Part shown: in pieces, positions 44,692 to 54,582 of the stretch
How the letters are laid out: the number at the start of each line of letters is the position of its first letter
Position numbering within the stretch: position 1 is the first letter of the stretch
Origin: Blautia glucerasea
GTDB lineage: Bacteria; Bacillota; Clostridia; Lachnospirales; Lachnospiraceae
Assembly: GCF_013304385.1 (NCBI RefSeq)
Contig: NZ_JAAITU010000021.1
Location: 1-64,000 of the forward strand
Direction of reading: 5' to 3'
Length of the DNA: 64,000 nucleotides
Program-made: the position numbers and the translations under genes
The notes under the pieces: model-generated
What the model saw: only the letters and a program-made list of their open reading frames with translations
Told to the model about the DNA's origin: nothing
Database searches by the model: none

Positions 44692-46956
44692 TTGAGCGGA
44701 AGAAATAATACAGACAAAAGGAAAAAATTCATACTGGAATTAATGGGAGATCCTGTCTACAAGCCTATGCGGCTGAGGGAAATGGCCTCTTTGCTTGGCC
44801 TGTCAAAGGAAGAAAAAAGAGAATTATGGCAGGTGCTGGATGAACTGGAGCAGGAGGGCAAGGCACAGCAGGACAAAAAAGGCAGGTATTTCAAAGTATC
44901 CGGTAAAAAGAAAAAAAACAAGATCAGGGAAAAAGATTCAAAAGCTGCAAAAGAATGGAGCGGCGGAAAAGAAAAAAAACGGGTTAAAAAAAGACTGACA
45001 GAAAATCATTTCCAGGAAGATCTTGCGGATATGCCCAGGTATGAAGGGACATTTATCGGGCACAATAAAGGCTTTGGCTTTGTAGAAACCGAAGAACTGG
45101 AAGAGGATATATATATTCCGGAGGAAAATACAGGAACAGCTATGCACCAGGACCGGGTAGTGGTAGTTGTGACCAAGGAGCCGGAGGATGGAAAACGTAG
45201 GGAAGGCGCTGTTGTGAAGATCCTGGAGCGGGGTACTATCCAGATTGTAGGTACGTATCAGAATAACCGGGATTATGGCTTTGTTCTCAGTGATAATCCC
45301 AGATTTTCCAAAGATATTTTTATTCCCAAGAAGGATTCCAAGGGAGTCCGGGATGGAGATAAGGTGGTTGTTCAGATCACAGATTACGGCACTAAGAACA
45401 AAAGCCCGGAAGGTAAGGTGATCGAGGATCTGGGGAGTATGAAAGCGCCAGGGACAGACATCCTGGCTATTGTGAAAAGCTTTGGAATTCCAAGTGAATT
45501 TCCGGATAAGGTGCTGCGTCAGGCAGAACGTGTACCGGATCATGTGCTGGATGCAGACAGGGAGGGCAGGCTGGATCTGACCCATCTTCAGACGGTTACC
45601 ATTGACGGTGAGGATGCAAAGGATCTGGATGATGCGATTTCCCTGACAAAAGAGGGAGATATCTACCACCTGGGGGTACATATTGCAGATGTTAGCAATT
45701 ATGTGCAGGGCGGCAGTGCCTTGGACCGTGAAGCCTTGAAAAGGGGTACCAGTGTTTACCTGGCAGACCGTGTGGTGCCTATGCTTCCGGTACGGCTTTC
45801 TAATGGGATCTGCTCCCTGAATCAGGGACAGGACCGCCTTACGCTTTCCTGTCTGATGGATATTGATTCATCAGGAAAGCGGATTTCCTACCAGATCGCA
45901 GAGACTGTGATCCGTGTGGATGAGCGGATGAGTTACACAGATGTTAAGAATATTCTGGAGGATACGGATCCACAGGCAAAAGAAAGATATGCGTCGTTGA
46001 TTCCCATGTTTTTCCTTATGAAAGAACTTTCAGGGATCATCCGTGAAAGCAGACATCACAGAGGTTCCATTGATTTTGATTTTCCGGAAAGCAAGATCAT
46101 CCTGAATGCAGCAGGAAGGGCTATCGATGTAAAGCCTTATGAAGCTAATGTAGCTACCAGGATCATTGAAGACTTTATGCTGGTGGCAAATGAGACTGTG
46201 GCAGAAGAATACTGTAAAGAAGGAAAACCATTTGTTTACAGGACGCACGATAATCCGGATCCTGAAAAGGTGGAAAGTCTGCTGACCCTATTGCGTAATC
46301 AGGGAGTGGCTGTACAGAAGATGGGTCAGGAGATCACTCCCAAGGAGATACAGCAGATCCTGGAGCAGATCCAGGGGCTGGAGAATGAACCGCAGATTAG
46401 CCGTCTTACTCTTCGCACCATGAAGCAGGCCAGGTATACTACCCAATGCAGCGGTCATTTCGGATTGGCTGCAAAGTATTATTGCCATTTCACTTCTCCT
46501 ATCCGCAGATATCCGGATCTTCAGATCCACAGGATCATTAAAGATAATTTAAGGGGACGCCTGATCCGGGAAGGAAGGACGGAACATTATCAGGAGATCC
46601 TGGAGGATGTGGCACAGCAGTCCAGTGCCTGTGAACGCAGGGCTGATGAGGCAGAAAGGGAGTCTGATAAGCTGAAAAAGGCAGAATACATGTCCTATCA
46701 TCTGGGTGAAGAATATGAAGGGATCATTTCCGGTGTTACAGGCTGGGGCTTTTACGTGGAGCTTCCCAATACAGTAGAAGGACTTGTACATGTAAATACA
46801 TTGCGGGATGATTATTACACCTTTGACAAAGAAACTTATGAACTACGGGGAGACATGACCCGGAAGGTATACAGGCTGGGCCAGAAGGTAAAGGTCCGGG
46901 TAGCAGATGCAGATACATTTTTGAAGACTGTGGATTTTACAGTAGTCCATCCGTAA
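44692..46956 (+). CDS. rnr: Ribonuclease R
   Basis: The 754-aa protein has an N-terminal winged-helix region (1-65), a Lys-rich linker, two cold-shock/OB domains (~110-260), the RNB catalytic domain with GEDAKDLDDAISL metal Asp residues, and a C-terminal S1 domain (GEEYEGIISGVTGWGFYVEL). It degrades structured RNA 3' to 5' and works with SmpB-tmRNA in clearing stalled messages, consistent with smpB lying 25 bases downstream. TTG 44,692 is chosen because AAAGGAG lies at 44,680-44,686 and upstream in-frame codons belong to the terminator hairpin. Confidence 0.96.
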   Translation: MSGRNNTDKRKKFILELMGDPVYKPMRLREMASLLGLSKEEKRELWQVLDELEQEGKAQQDKKGRYFKVSGKKKKNKIREKDSKAAKEWSGGKEKKRVKKRLTENHFQEDLADMPRYEGTFIGHNKGFGFVETEELEEDIYIPEENTGTAMHQDRVVVVVTKEPEDGKRREGAVVKILERGTIQIVGTYQNNRDYGFVLSDNPRFSKDIFIPKKDSKGVRDGDKVVVQITDYGTKNKSPEGKVIEDLGSMKAPGTDILAIVKSFGIPSEFPDKVLRQAERVPDHVLDADREGRLDLTHLQTVTIDGEDAKDLDDAISLTKEGDIYHLGVHIADVSNYVQGGSALDREALKRGTSVYLADRVVPMLPVRLSNGICSLNQGQDRLTLSCLMDIDSSGKRISYQIAETVIRVDERMSYTDVKNILEDTDPQAKERYASLIPMFFLMKELSGIIRESRHHRGSIDFDFPESKIILNAAGRAIDVKPYEANVATRIIEDFMLVANETVAEEYCKEGKPFVYRTHDNPDPEKVESLLTLLRNQGVAVQKMGQEITPKEIQQILEQIQGLENEPQISRLTLRTMKQARYTTQCSGHFGLAAKYYCHFTSPIRRYPDLQIHRIIKDNLRGRLIREGRTEHYQEILEDVAQQSSACERRADEAERESDKLKKAEYMSYHLGEEYEGIISGVTGWGFYVELPNTVEGLVHVNTLRDDYYTFDKETYELRGDMTRKVYRLGQKVKVRVADADTFLKTVDFTVVHP

Positions 46957-46980
46957 AAATATAAGAAAGGGAGAGAGCCA

Positions 46981-47451
46981 ATGGCGAAGAAACCTGGGAT
47001 CAAACTGATCGCAAATAATAAAAAAGCCTTTCATGATTATTTTATAGAAGATACCTATGAAGCCGGGATCGCACTAGCTGGCACAGAGGTAAAATCTCTC
47101 CGAATGGGGAAATGCAGTATCAAAGAATCCTATGTTCGGTCAGAGAGAGGGGAGATGTTCATATATGGTATGAATATCAGTCCTTATGAAAAGGGGAATA
47201 TTTTCAATAAAGATCCTCTTCGTGTAAGGAAGCTTCTTCTGCACAGATACGAGATCAACAAGATCGAAGGAAAGCTGAAGGAGAAAGGCCTGACACTTGT
47301 ACCATTAAAGGTGTATTTTAAGAACAGCCTGGTGAAAGTGGAGATCGGAATGGCAAGAGGAAAGAAACTGTATGACAAACGTCAGGATATTGCAAAGAAA
47401 GACCAGAGACGAGAGGCTGAACGAGACTTTAAGGTAAAGAATCTGTACTGA
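46981..47451 (+). CDS. smpB: SsrA-binding protein SmpB
   Basis: The 156-aa protein has the SmpB landmarks [46 protein letters not shown] and the basic tail [20 protein letters not shown]. It binds tmRNA and positions it on stalled ribosomes. GAAAGGGAGAG at 46,965-46,975 precedes the ATG. The tmRNA gene itself was not found in the window. Confidence 0.97.
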   Translation: MAKKPGIKLIANNKKAFHDYFIEDTYEAGIALAGTEVKSLRMGKCSIKESYVRSERGEMFIYGMNISPYEKGNIFNKDPLRVRKLLLHRYEINKIEGKLKEKGLTLVPLKVYFKNSLVKVEIGMARGKKLYDKRQDIAKKDQRREAERDFKVKNLY

Positions 47452-47461
47452 TGGAGGCAGC

Positions 47462-47983
47462 ATGAAGAAAGCAGGATTCATGGAGAAAAATCAAATTCAG
47501 GATAAAGAGCGACGGATTCGTACTGTGGCAGATTCAAGGACAGAACAGGTACATTTGATCATGCATCAGCACTTAAATGCAGGCGGCCGTCTGTTTGGGG
47601 GAATGCTGATGCAGTGGGCAGATGAGGTGGCCAGTGTGGTAGCCATGCGTCATGCAGGCACCAACCGTGTGACCACAGCTGCCATTGATAATCTTCAGTT
47701 TAAAGAAGCAACCTATGAAGGAGAGCTTTTGGTACTGATCGGATATGTTACCTGTGTAGGTAATACCTCTATGGAAGTGGAAATCGATACGTATGTGGAA
47801 AGGTCAGATGGCATGCGCTATTCTGTGAACCGTGCATTTTTTGTCATGGTGGCAATGGACGAAAACGAGCATCCTATGCAGGTACCGGGGCTTAAGATCT
47901 GTACAGAGGCGGAAAAGGGCAGACATGAAGCAGGACTCCTTAGGAAAAATATGCGGAAGAACCGTATGAAGACAGGGTTTTAA
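47462..47983 (+). CDS. Acyl-CoA thioesterase, hotdog fold
   Basis: The 173-aa protein has a single hotdog domain of the YciA/BACH type: MHQHLNAGGRLFGGMLMQWA (the N/D-containing helix), ASVVAMRHAGTNRVTTAAID and VCVGNTSMEVEIDTYVE. It should hydrolyse acyl-CoA thioesters; chain length is not predictable. GGAGGC at 47,454-47,459 sets ATG 47,462. It closely follows smpB. Confidence 0.88.
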   Translation: MKKAGFMEKNQIQDKERRIRTVADSRTEQVHLIMHQHLNAGGRLFGGMLMQWADEVASVVAMRHAGTNRVTTAAIDNLQFKEATYEGELLVLIGYVTCVGNTSMEVEIDTYVERSDGMRYSVNRAFFVMVAMDENEHPMQVPGLKICTEAEKGRHEAGLLRKNMRKNRMKTGF

Positions 47984-48063
47984 CAGGGGTATTCAGTGAA
48001 AAGCACTTATCCCATTATAGAAACAAAAAGTCTAAAAATTGTATGAAATCCTGCCGGGGTTGG

Positions 48064-48091
48064 TTGACAAGATGGGGATACTCTGTAATAA
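48064..48091 (+). promoter_or_regulatory. Promoter of the lipoprotein gene
   Basis: TTGACA (48,064-48,069), 16-bp spacer, TAATAA(T) at 48,086. A small hairpin GTAACTG/CAGTTAC (48,116-48,142) follows in the leader. Confidence 0.55.
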
Positions 48092-48198
48092 TAAAATAGT
48101 ATTTTTACTGGATTTGTAACTGTGAGGATACAGAACAGTTACGATTTATGTCCAGATCTTTATTGTTTATGATCCAATTTTCGGGAGGAATATATATT

Positions 48199-49161
48199 AT
48201 GAAAAAACGTTATCTAATCCTGGCAGGGCTGCTTGTCTGTGTGGCAGCTGCAGCAGGATGTGGATGTGGAAAAAAGAGCAAAGACGATGGAAAACAGTCT
48301 GAGACGCAGGTAACAGTAGCACCTGCATCAGATGACCAGAAGAAAGACGGCTCTTCCGGCAGTGACACAGAACTGGTGGATATGGAGAAGAGCACTGATG
48401 AAGATATTACCAATATTATGGGAGAGAAGACAAGCACATCTTCCAAGGTGGTTGTGGTCAATAAGACAGGTTCTGAAGTTGCCAGGATCTATATCCGTCC
48501 TAATTCCGATGAGGATGATGACTGGGGCGATGATCTTGTGAACGGCATGTTTACTTTGAAGGACGGGGATAAGGCCCTGTACTACTTTGAGAAGAATGCC
48601 AAGGATGCATCTGGTAATACAGTTTCCAGCTATGACATCCGTATTTCTTATACAGATGAGAATAAGAGCGAGTGCTTCTTCAGAAAGATCCCGCTTCAGA
48701 ATATCAGCCAGATCACTTTGAAGATGGATGGCTCAGGAGATTCTTCTATTCCCTATGCTACTTACTTAACTGGCAGCAGCAAGAAGGAGACCTCCACACT
48801 TACAGAGGTTAAGAAGCGTCTGGGGCTGATCGATGATGATGGACAGAGTACAGATGGCAGTGGTAATGATACAGATGCCACACCCACTCCGGGAGTGACC
48901 TCTACACCGGCTGCTACTACTGCTCCTACCCCTACCCCGGATCCTAATAATACAGATCCTACAGACAATAGTGCCAGCGTGGCAGAGCAGTATATCGGGC
49001 AGTCCCTGGACAGTCTGATCGCAGCATGTGGGGAGCCACAGGGCAGTGACTATCAGAATGAACCGGAGACTGGAGAGACAGGCTACCATTATTATCCATC
49101 TTTTACAGTTTCTACTACTGTGGACGAGAGTGGGAATGAGATTGTTGCAGGTGTATGGTAA
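48199..49161 (+). CDS. Lipoprotein with TP-rich linker and SmpA/OmlA-like tail
   Basis: The 320-aa protein has a lipoprotein signal (MKKRYLILAGLLVCVAAAAG-C) followed by a charged linker. A conserved-looking beta-rich central domain (KVVVVNKTGSEVARIYIRPN, LQNISQITLKMDGSG) leads to a Thr/Pro-rich spacer. The C-terminal domain includes YIGQSLDSLIAACGEPQGSD, of the kind seen in BamE/SmpA-like folds. It is probably anchored on the outer face of the membrane. Function unknown. GGGAGG at 48,182-48,187 supports ATG 48,199. Confidence 0.8.
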   Translation: MKKRYLILAGLLVCVAAAAGCGCGKKSKDDGKQSETQVTVAPASDDQKKDGSSGSDTELVDMEKSTDEDITNIMGEKTSTSSKVVVVNKTGSEVARIYIRPNSDEDDDWGDDLVNGMFTLKDGDKALYYFEKNAKDASGNTVSSYDIRISYTDENKSECFFRKIPLQNISQITLKMDGSGDSSIPYATYLTGSSKKETSTLTEVKKRLGLIDDDGQSTDGSGNDTDATPTPGVTSTPAATTAPTPTPDPNNTDPTDNSASVAEQYIGQSLDSLIAACGEPQGSDYQNEPETGETGYHYYPSFTVSTTVDESGNEIVAGVW

Positions 49162-49248
49162 TAAGTACTGCCGGTTGGCAGGAGCAGGTTACGACGAGCA
49201 GAGTGAGCATTAACCAGAGAATAATCGAAGCAAAGGCAGGATTTTACA

Positions 49249-49950
49249 ATGGAAATGAAAAGAGTACTATTAAAATTAAGTGGTGAGGCACTGGCAGGCC
49301 CTAAGAAGACAGGCTTTGATGAGGCTACAGTGATCGGAGTTGCGAAGCAGATCCATCAGATCGTATCTGAAGGTCTTCAGGTAGGGATCGTGATCGGAGG
49401 CGGCAATTTCTGGCGCGGACGTACCAGCGGTGCCATGGAACGCAGCAAGGCAGACCAGATTGGTATGCTCGCTACTATCATGAACTGCATTTATGTATCC
49501 GATATCTGCAGATATGTAGGCCTTTCTACAGAGATTTATACGCCATTTACCTGTGGTGCATTTACCAAACTGTATTCCAAGGACAGCGTAGAGGAGAGCT
49601 TTGCACAGGGAAAGGTAGTATTTTTTGCCGGTGGTACAGGTCACCCTTATTTTTCTACAGATACAGCGACTGTGCTTCGTGCAGTGGAGATCAGCGCAGA
49701 TGCTATCCTTCTTGCAAAAGCAGTGGATGGTATTTATGACAGTGATCCCAAGGTAAATCCGGCTGCAGTGAAGTATGATGAGATTTCCATACAGGAAGTG
49801 GTTGATAAGAAGCTGGCAGCTATGGATCTTACTGCATCTATTATGTGTCTGGAGCAGAAGATGCCTATGCTGGTATTTGGCCTTGAGGAAGAGAACAGTA
49901 TTGTAAATACTGTTCATGGTAAATTCTCCGGTACAAAAGTAACCGTGTAG
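49249..49950 (+). CDS. pyrH: UMP kinase
   Basis: The 233-aa amino-acid-kinase-fold protein has the UMPK stretches RVLLKLSGEALAG, GIVIGGGNFWRG, RSKADQIGMLATIMNC, FFAGGTGHPYFSTDTA and AVDGIYDSDPKVNP. It makes UDP from UMP. It starts the pyrH-frr-uppS-cdsA-dxr-rseP block; frr follows 34 bases later. The usual upstream rpsB-tsf genes are absent here. Confidence 0.97.
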   Translation: MEMKRVLLKLSGEALAGPKKTGFDEATVIGVAKQIHQIVSEGLQVGIVIGGGNFWRGRTSGAMERSKADQIGMLATIMNCIYVSDICRYVGLSTEIYTPFTCGAFTKLYSKDSVEESFAQGKVVFFAGGTGHPYFSTDTATVLRAVEISADAILLAKAVDGIYDSDPKVNPAAVKYDEISIQEVVDKKLAAMDLTASIMCLEQKMPMLVFGLEEENSIVNTVHGKFSGTKVTV

Positions 49951-49984
49951 AAAATAGAGAATAACAGGAGAGGGAGATTGAACA

Positions 49985-50536
49985 ATGGATGAGAGAATTC
50001 AGAAATATGAGGACAAAATGAAAAAGACCCTGAGTGGTTTTGAGACAGAGCTTACAACGATCCGTGCAGGACGCGCTAATCCGCATATCCTTGATAAGCT
50101 GACAGTAGATTACTATGGAACACCTACCCCCCTTCAGCAGGTAGCCAATATTACCGTTCCTGAAGCACGTTTGATCCAGATCCAGCCATGGGAGAACAGT
50201 CTGATCAAGAAGATCGAGAAAGCTATTCTGTGTTCTGACCTGGGCCTGAATCCAAGTAATGACGGCAAGGTGATTCGTCTTCTTTTCCCGGAACTTACAG
50301 AGGACCGTCGTAAAGAGCTTGTCAAGGATGTTAAGAAGAAAGGGGAAGCAGCGAAGGTTGCTGTCCGCAATATCCGCAGGGATGCCAATGATGCCTTCAA
50401 GAAACTGAAAAAAGAAGATGTTTCTGAAGATGAAGTAAAGGAACTTGAAGAGAAAGTCCAGAAACTGACAGATAAGTATATCAAGGATGTAGATGCTGCA
50501 GTTGATAAGAAATCCAAAGAAATTATGACAGTATAA
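49985..50536 (+). CDS. frr: Ribosome recycling factor
   Basis: The 183-aa helical protein has [54 protein letters not shown] and the long C-terminal helix, all RRF landmarks. With EF-G it splits the post-termination ribosome. GAGAGGGAG at 49,969-49,977 sets the start. Confidence 0.97.
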   Translation: MDERIQKYEDKMKKTLSGFETELTTIRAGRANPHILDKLTVDYYGTPTPLQQVANITVPEARLIQIQPWENSLIKKIEKAILCSDLGLNPSNDGKVIRLLFPELTEDRRKELVKDVKKKGEAAKVAVRNIRRDANDAFKKLKKEDVSEDEVKELEEKVQKLTDKYIKDVDAAVDKKSKEIMTV

Positions 50537-50548
50537 GCACTATATATG

Positions 50549-50600
50549 GGAGGACTGCTGCAAATAAGGCATTGTCTGTTTGCGGCAGTCCTTTTGTGCA
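50549..50600 (+). terminator. Hairpin between frr and uppS (terminator/attenuator)
   Basis: GGACTGC(T)GC (50,552-50,561) pairs with GC(G)GCAGTCC (50,582-50,592), then TTTTGTG. It could reduce downstream expression of uppS. Confidence 0.65.
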
Positions 50601-50621
50601 GTCTTAAAAGAAGGAGAGAAT

Positions 50622-51338
50622 ATGAAAGTACCCAATCATGTTGCAATCATTCTGGATGGGAATGGCAGATGGGCGAAAGCAAAGGGCATGCCAAGAACTT
50701 ACGGGCATGTAAAAGGCTGTGCCAACCTGGAAACCATTTGTGATGATGTAAAAGACTTAGGAATCAAATATCTGACAGTATATGCGTTTTCCACAGAGAA
50801 CTGGAAGCGTTCCAGGGATGAGGTGGAAGCGCTGATGAAGCTTTTTAGAAGCTATCTGAAAAAGTGTGTGAAAATTGCAGAAAGAAATAAAATGCGGGTG
50901 AAGATCATAGGAGATACCTCTGTATTTGATGAAGTGATCCGGGAGAGGATCCACTACCTGGAAGAAGTATCTAAGGATTATGACGAACTGTATTTCCAGA
51001 TCGCACTGAATTATGGCAGCAGGGATGAGATTACCAGAGGTATGCGAAGGATGGCACAGGATGCTGCAGAAGGGAAGCTGATTCCGACACAGATTACAGA
51101 GGAAACCATAGAGGGATATCTGGATACTGCCGGAGTACCAGATCCGGACCTTCTGATCCGCACAAGCGGAGAACTGCGTCTGTCCAATTTTCTCTTATGG
51201 CAGCTGGCATATACAGAATTTTATTTTACAGAAGTTCCATGGCCGGATTTTGATAAACAAGAATTAATCAGAGCCATTGAGAAATATAATCAAAGAGACA
51301 GAAGATACGGTGGGGTAAAGGAGGAACAGCATGTTTAA
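50622..51338 (+). CDS. uppS: Undecaprenyl diphosphate synthase (UPP synthase)
   Basis: The 238-aa cis-prenyltransferase has the P-loop-like DGNGRWAK with the catalytic Asp near 18, then FSTENWKR, FQIALNYGSRDEI and the C-terminal LIRTSGELRLSNFLLWQ. It makes the C55 lipid carrier for cell-wall synthesis. ATG 50,622 is chosen by GAAGGAGAG at 50,609-50,617. The 3' end overlaps cdsA by 8 bases. Confidence 0.97.
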   Translation: MKVPNHVAIILDGNGRWAKAKGMPRTYGHVKGCANLETICDDVKDLGIKYLTVYAFSTENWKRSRDEVEALMKLFRSYLKKCVKIAERNKMRVKIIGDTSVFDEVIRERIHYLEEVSKDYDELYFQIALNYGSRDEITRGMRRMAQDAAEGKLIPTQITEETIEGYLDTAGVPDPDLLIRTSGELRLSNFLLWQLAYTEFYFTEVPWPDFDKQELIRAIEKYNQRDRRYGGVKEEQHV

Positions 51339-52122
51339 AACAAGACTTATAAGCGGGATCCTGCTGGTAGCAGTGGCACTTCTTACGATCATGAGCGGCA
51401 GTTACATACTGTTTTTTACCCTTCTCGGGATTTCCCTGATCGGTATGCAGGAATTATATAAGGCCATGCAGGTTCATAAAGAGAAGTTTACTCTTTTGGA
51501 GATCACAGGCTATGTGGGGGCTGTGGTATATTACATTGCCATGGCAGCAGACTATGAGAAATATGGCATGATGGGCTTGATCCTGGCATTGATCCTTCTG
51601 CTTTTTGTATATGTATTTACATATCCAAGATTTCATGCAGGAGAAGTAATGGAAGCCTTTTTCGGGATCGTCTATGTTGCGGTTATGCTTTCTTTTATTT
51701 ACCTTACCCGTAATCTTACAGATGGCAAGTATATTGTGTGGCTGATCTTCTTATGCTCCTGGGGATGCGACACCTGCGCTTACTGTACAGGTATGCTCAT
51801 CGGTAAGCACAAGATGGCTCCTGTACTAAGCCCTAAGAAATCGGTGGAAGGAGCTGTAGGAGGTGTGGCAGGAGCCGCACTTCTGGGTGCATTATATGCA
51901 GCAGCCACTGGTGGTAAAGTGGCAGAGTATGCCCTGATTTGCGCGGTTGGAGCGCTGATCTCCATGGTAGGCGATCTGGCTGCTTCTGCCATCAAGAGAA
52001 ATCAGGGAATCAAGGATTACGGCAAACTGATCCCGGGACATGGAGGAATCCTTGACCGTTTTGACAGTGTGATCATTACTGCACCGGTAATCTATTATCT
52101 GGCAACCCTGATCCTGGGCTGA
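51331..52122 (+). CDS. cdsA: Phosphatidate cytidylyltransferase
   Basis: The 263-aa polytopic membrane protein has the CTP-transferase signature near its end (SAIKRNQGIKDYGKLIPGHG followed by GILDRFDSVI). Earlier it has CDTCAYCTGMLIGKHK and LSPKKSVEGAVGG. It makes CDP-diacylglycerol. It overlaps uppS by 8 bases, so the two are translationally coupled. Confidence 0.96.
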   Translation: MFKTRLISGILLVAVALLTIMSGSYILFFTLLGISLIGMQELYKAMQVHKEKFTLLEITGYVGAVVYYIAMAADYEKYGMMGLILALILLLFVYVFTYPRFHAGEVMEAFFGIVYVAVMLSFIYLTRNLTDGKYIVWLIFLCSWGCDTCAYCTGMLIGKHKMAPVLSPKKSVEGAVGGVAGAALLGALYAAATGGKVAEYALICAVGALISMVGDLAASAIKRNQGIKDYGKLIPGHGGILDRFDSVIITAPVIYYLATLILG

Positions 52123-52151
52123 TCCATATAGGAAGAGAGGATGCACTTTTT

Positions 52152-53294
52152 ATGAAAAAAATAGCAATTTTAGGTTCTACCGGATCTATAGGCACCCAGA
52201 CATTGGATGTAGTCCGGGGCAATAAAGATATACAGGTTCTTGGTATCAGCGCAGGGAGAAATATCCTTAAGCTGGAAGAACAGGTACGGGAGTTCCATCC
52301 CAGGCTGGTAGCTGTATGGGATGAACAGGCTGCAAAAGACCTGCAGATACGGATCGCAGATCTGCCTGTAGAAGTGGTTTCGGGTATGGACGGTCTGCTT
52401 CAGCTGGCAAGGATGGATGAGACAGATATACTTGTGACGGCTGTGGTAGGGATGATCGGGATCCGTCCTACTATGGAAGCCATCTGTGCAGGAAAAGACA
52501 TTGCACTTGCCAATAAAGAGACCCTGGTAACGGCCGGGCATCTGATCATGCCCCTTGCAAAGGAAAAGGGAGTACAGATCCTGCCGGTAGACAGTGAGCA
52601 CAGTGCCATTTTTCAGGCTATTCATGGAGAAAACAAAAAAGAGATCCATAAGCTTCTGATCACAGCCTCCGGCGGACCTTTCAGAGGAAGGAAACGGGAA
52701 GATCTGCAGCAGGTGACTGTGGCAGATACATTAAAACACCCTAACTGGGTTATGGGACAGAAGATCACAGTAGATTCAGCAACCCTGGTGAATAAAGGAC
52801 TTGAGGTAATGGAAGCAAGATGGCTGTTTGATATGGATCTTGATCATATTCAGGTAGTGGTACAGCCTCAAAGTATTATCCATTCCATGGTTGAATTTAA
52901 AGATGGGGCAGTGATGGCACAGCTTGGGACACCGGATATGCGCCTGCCCATCCAGTATGCCCTGTATTATCCTGAGAGACGTTATCTGGATGGGGAACGC
53001 CTTGACTTCCATAAACTCAGGCAGATCACCTTTGAAGAACCGGATATGGATACGTTCCTGGGGCTTCCTATGGCAATCCAGGCAGCGCAGGCTGGAGGCA
53101 GCATGCCTACTGTCTTTAATGCAGCCAATGAGCTGGCAGTGAAGCTATTTCTTCAGGAAAAGATCCGTTTTCTGGATATTTATCAGATTATCGGGCAGTC
53201 TATGGGAAGACATAAAGTGATCCAGCATCCGGATCTGGATCAGATCCTGGCTGTGGAAAAAGAAACCTATCAGTGGATTGAAAGCAGGTGGTAG
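52152..53294 (+). CDS. dxr: 1-deoxy-D-xylulose-5-phosphate reductoisomerase
   Basis: The 380-aa protein has the NADPH loop LGSTGSIGTQTLDV, ANKETLVTAGHLIMP, the metal and substrate stretches PVDSEHSAIFQ and ITASGGPFRG, and PNWVMGQKITVDSATLVNKG, with a normal length. It commits to the MEP isoprenoid pathway, which feeds UppS encoded upstream. GAAGAGAGG at 52,132-52,140 precedes the ATG. Confidence 0.97.
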   Translation: MKKIAILGSTGSIGTQTLDVVRGNKDIQVLGISAGRNILKLEEQVREFHPRLVAVWDEQAAKDLQIRIADLPVEVVSGMDGLLQLARMDETDILVTAVVGMIGIRPTMEAICAGKDIALANKETLVTAGHLIMPLAKEKGVQILPVDSEHSAIFQAIHGENKKEIHKLLITASGGPFRGRKREDLQQVTVADTLKHPNWVMGQKITVDSATLVNKGLEVMEARWLFDMDLDHIQVVVQPQSIIHSMVEFKDGAVMAQLGTPDMRLPIQYALYYPERRYLDGERLDFHKLRQITFEEPDMDTFLGLPMAIQAAQAGGSMPTVFNAANELAVKLFLQEKIRFLDIYQIIGQSMGRHKVIQHPDLDQILAVEKETYQWIESRW

Positions 53295-53295
53295 A

Positions 53296-54582
53296 TTGAA
53301 GATCATTCTGGCAATCATTATTTTCAGTGCAATTGTATTGTTTCATGAGTTGGGACATTTTCTGCTGGCAAAGAAAAATGGGATCGTAGTTACAGAGTTT
53401 TCCCTGGGAATGGGGCCAAGGCTTGTAAGTACGGTAAAGGGAGGTACCAGGTATTCTCTAAAGCTGCTTCCTCTTGGCGGATCCTGTGCCATGCTGGGGG
53501 AGGATATGGAGGATGACCGGCCTGGCACTTTCAATGCGGCATCTGTCTGGGGACGGATCGCAGTGGTGGCAGCAGGTCCTGTTTTCAATTTTATTTTGGC
53601 ATTTGTACTTTCGGTGATCATGGTTTCTCTGGCAGGATATGACCCTGCAGAGGTACTGGATGTAAAGACTGAATCTTCAGCAGAGAAGGCAGGTCTTAAG
53701 ACAGGAGATGTGATCACGGAATATGAAGGATATACCATTGATCTATCCAGGGATCTGTACCTGTATACGTATTTTAATCCTGCACAGGAAGATAAGACCG
53801 TACACATGACGGTAGATCGTGACGGTCAGGAGATCAATCTGGCCTTTAAGCCGGATGTATCTGTCAGGTATCTGCTTGGCTTTAACAGAAGCGATGCTTC
53901 CTCTATGGAGGTGGAATCCCTGATCCAGGGAATGCCTTTGGAGGAAGCAGGTCTTCAGGCAGGGGATGTGATCACATCCATTAACGGGGTTAAAGTGGCA
54001 GACGGAGATGAATACCAGGCATATATTGATGAGCATCCGCTTTCCGACGAGCCTGTACAGATCACTTATGAGCGAAATGGACTGGAATATGATGCCACCA
54101 TTACGCCAAGGGAATACCGTACCCCGGATCTTGGATTTTCCTATAATGCAGGCTATCAGAAGACAAAAGGGATGGCTGTATTGAAATACAGTGCCTATGA
54201 AGTAAAATATCTGATCCGCTCTACCATTATGAGCCTGAAAGAGCTGGTCACCGGACACCTGGGAATCAAGGATCTGAGCGGACCAGTAGGTGTGGTGGAT
54301 GCCATCGGTACCACCTATGAACAAAGCAAAAAAGAAGGAACACTTGCAGTATGGGTAAACATGATCTATATGGCAATCTTTCTTTCTGCAAACCTGGGGG
54401 TTATGAACCTGCTTCCTATCCCTGCACTGGATGGAGGAAGGCTTATCTTCCTGGTGATTGAAGCAGTGCGGAAAAAGCCGGTGAACCGCCAGGTGGAAGG
54501 GATGGTTCATTTTGCCGGGCTGATGCTCCTTATGCTTTTGATGGTGGTAGTGATGTATAATGATCTTCTGAAGATTTTTTAA
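53296..54582 (+). CDS. rseP: Site-2 protease RseP/RasP
   Basis: The 428-aa zinc membrane protease has HELGH at 17-21 in the first membrane helix. It also has a PDZ-like central region (two internal similar stretches SAEKAGLKTGDVITEYEG and EEAGLQAGDVITSINGV, pointing to two PDZ domains) and NLLPIPALDGGR near 370-381 supplying the third metal ligand. It performs intramembrane cleavage of anti-sigma factors and signal-peptide remnants. TTG 53,296 is chosen by AGGTGG at 53,285-53,290 and because it directly follows the dxr stop. Its stop overlaps the convergent maturase stop. Confidence 0.95.
   Translation: MKIILAIIIFSAIVLFHELGHFLLAKKNGIVVTEFSLGMGPRLVSTVKGGTRYSLKLLPLGGSCAMLGEDMEDDRPGTFNAASVWGRIAVVAAGPVFNFILAFVLSVIMVSLAGYDPAEVLDVKTESSAEKAGLKTGDVITEYEGYTIDLSRDLYLYTYFNPAQEDKTVHMTVDRDGQEINLAFKPDVSVRYLLGFNRSDASSMEVESLIQGMPLEEAGLQAGDVITSINGVKVADGDEYQAYIDEHPLSDEPVQITYERNGLEYDATITPREYRTPDLGFSYNAGYQKTKGMAVLKYSAYEVKYLIRSTIMSLKELVTGHLGIKDLSGPVGVVDAIGTTYEQSKKEGTLAVWVNMIYMAIFLSANLGVMNLLPIPALDGGRLIFLVIEAVRKKPVNRQVEGMVHFAGLMLLMLLMVVVMYNDLLKIF

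Noticed and set aside
46957-48198. tmRNA gene near smpB
   Set aside because: No tRNA-like ends or tag-coding reading frame were found between smpB, the thioesterase and the lipoprotein gene.
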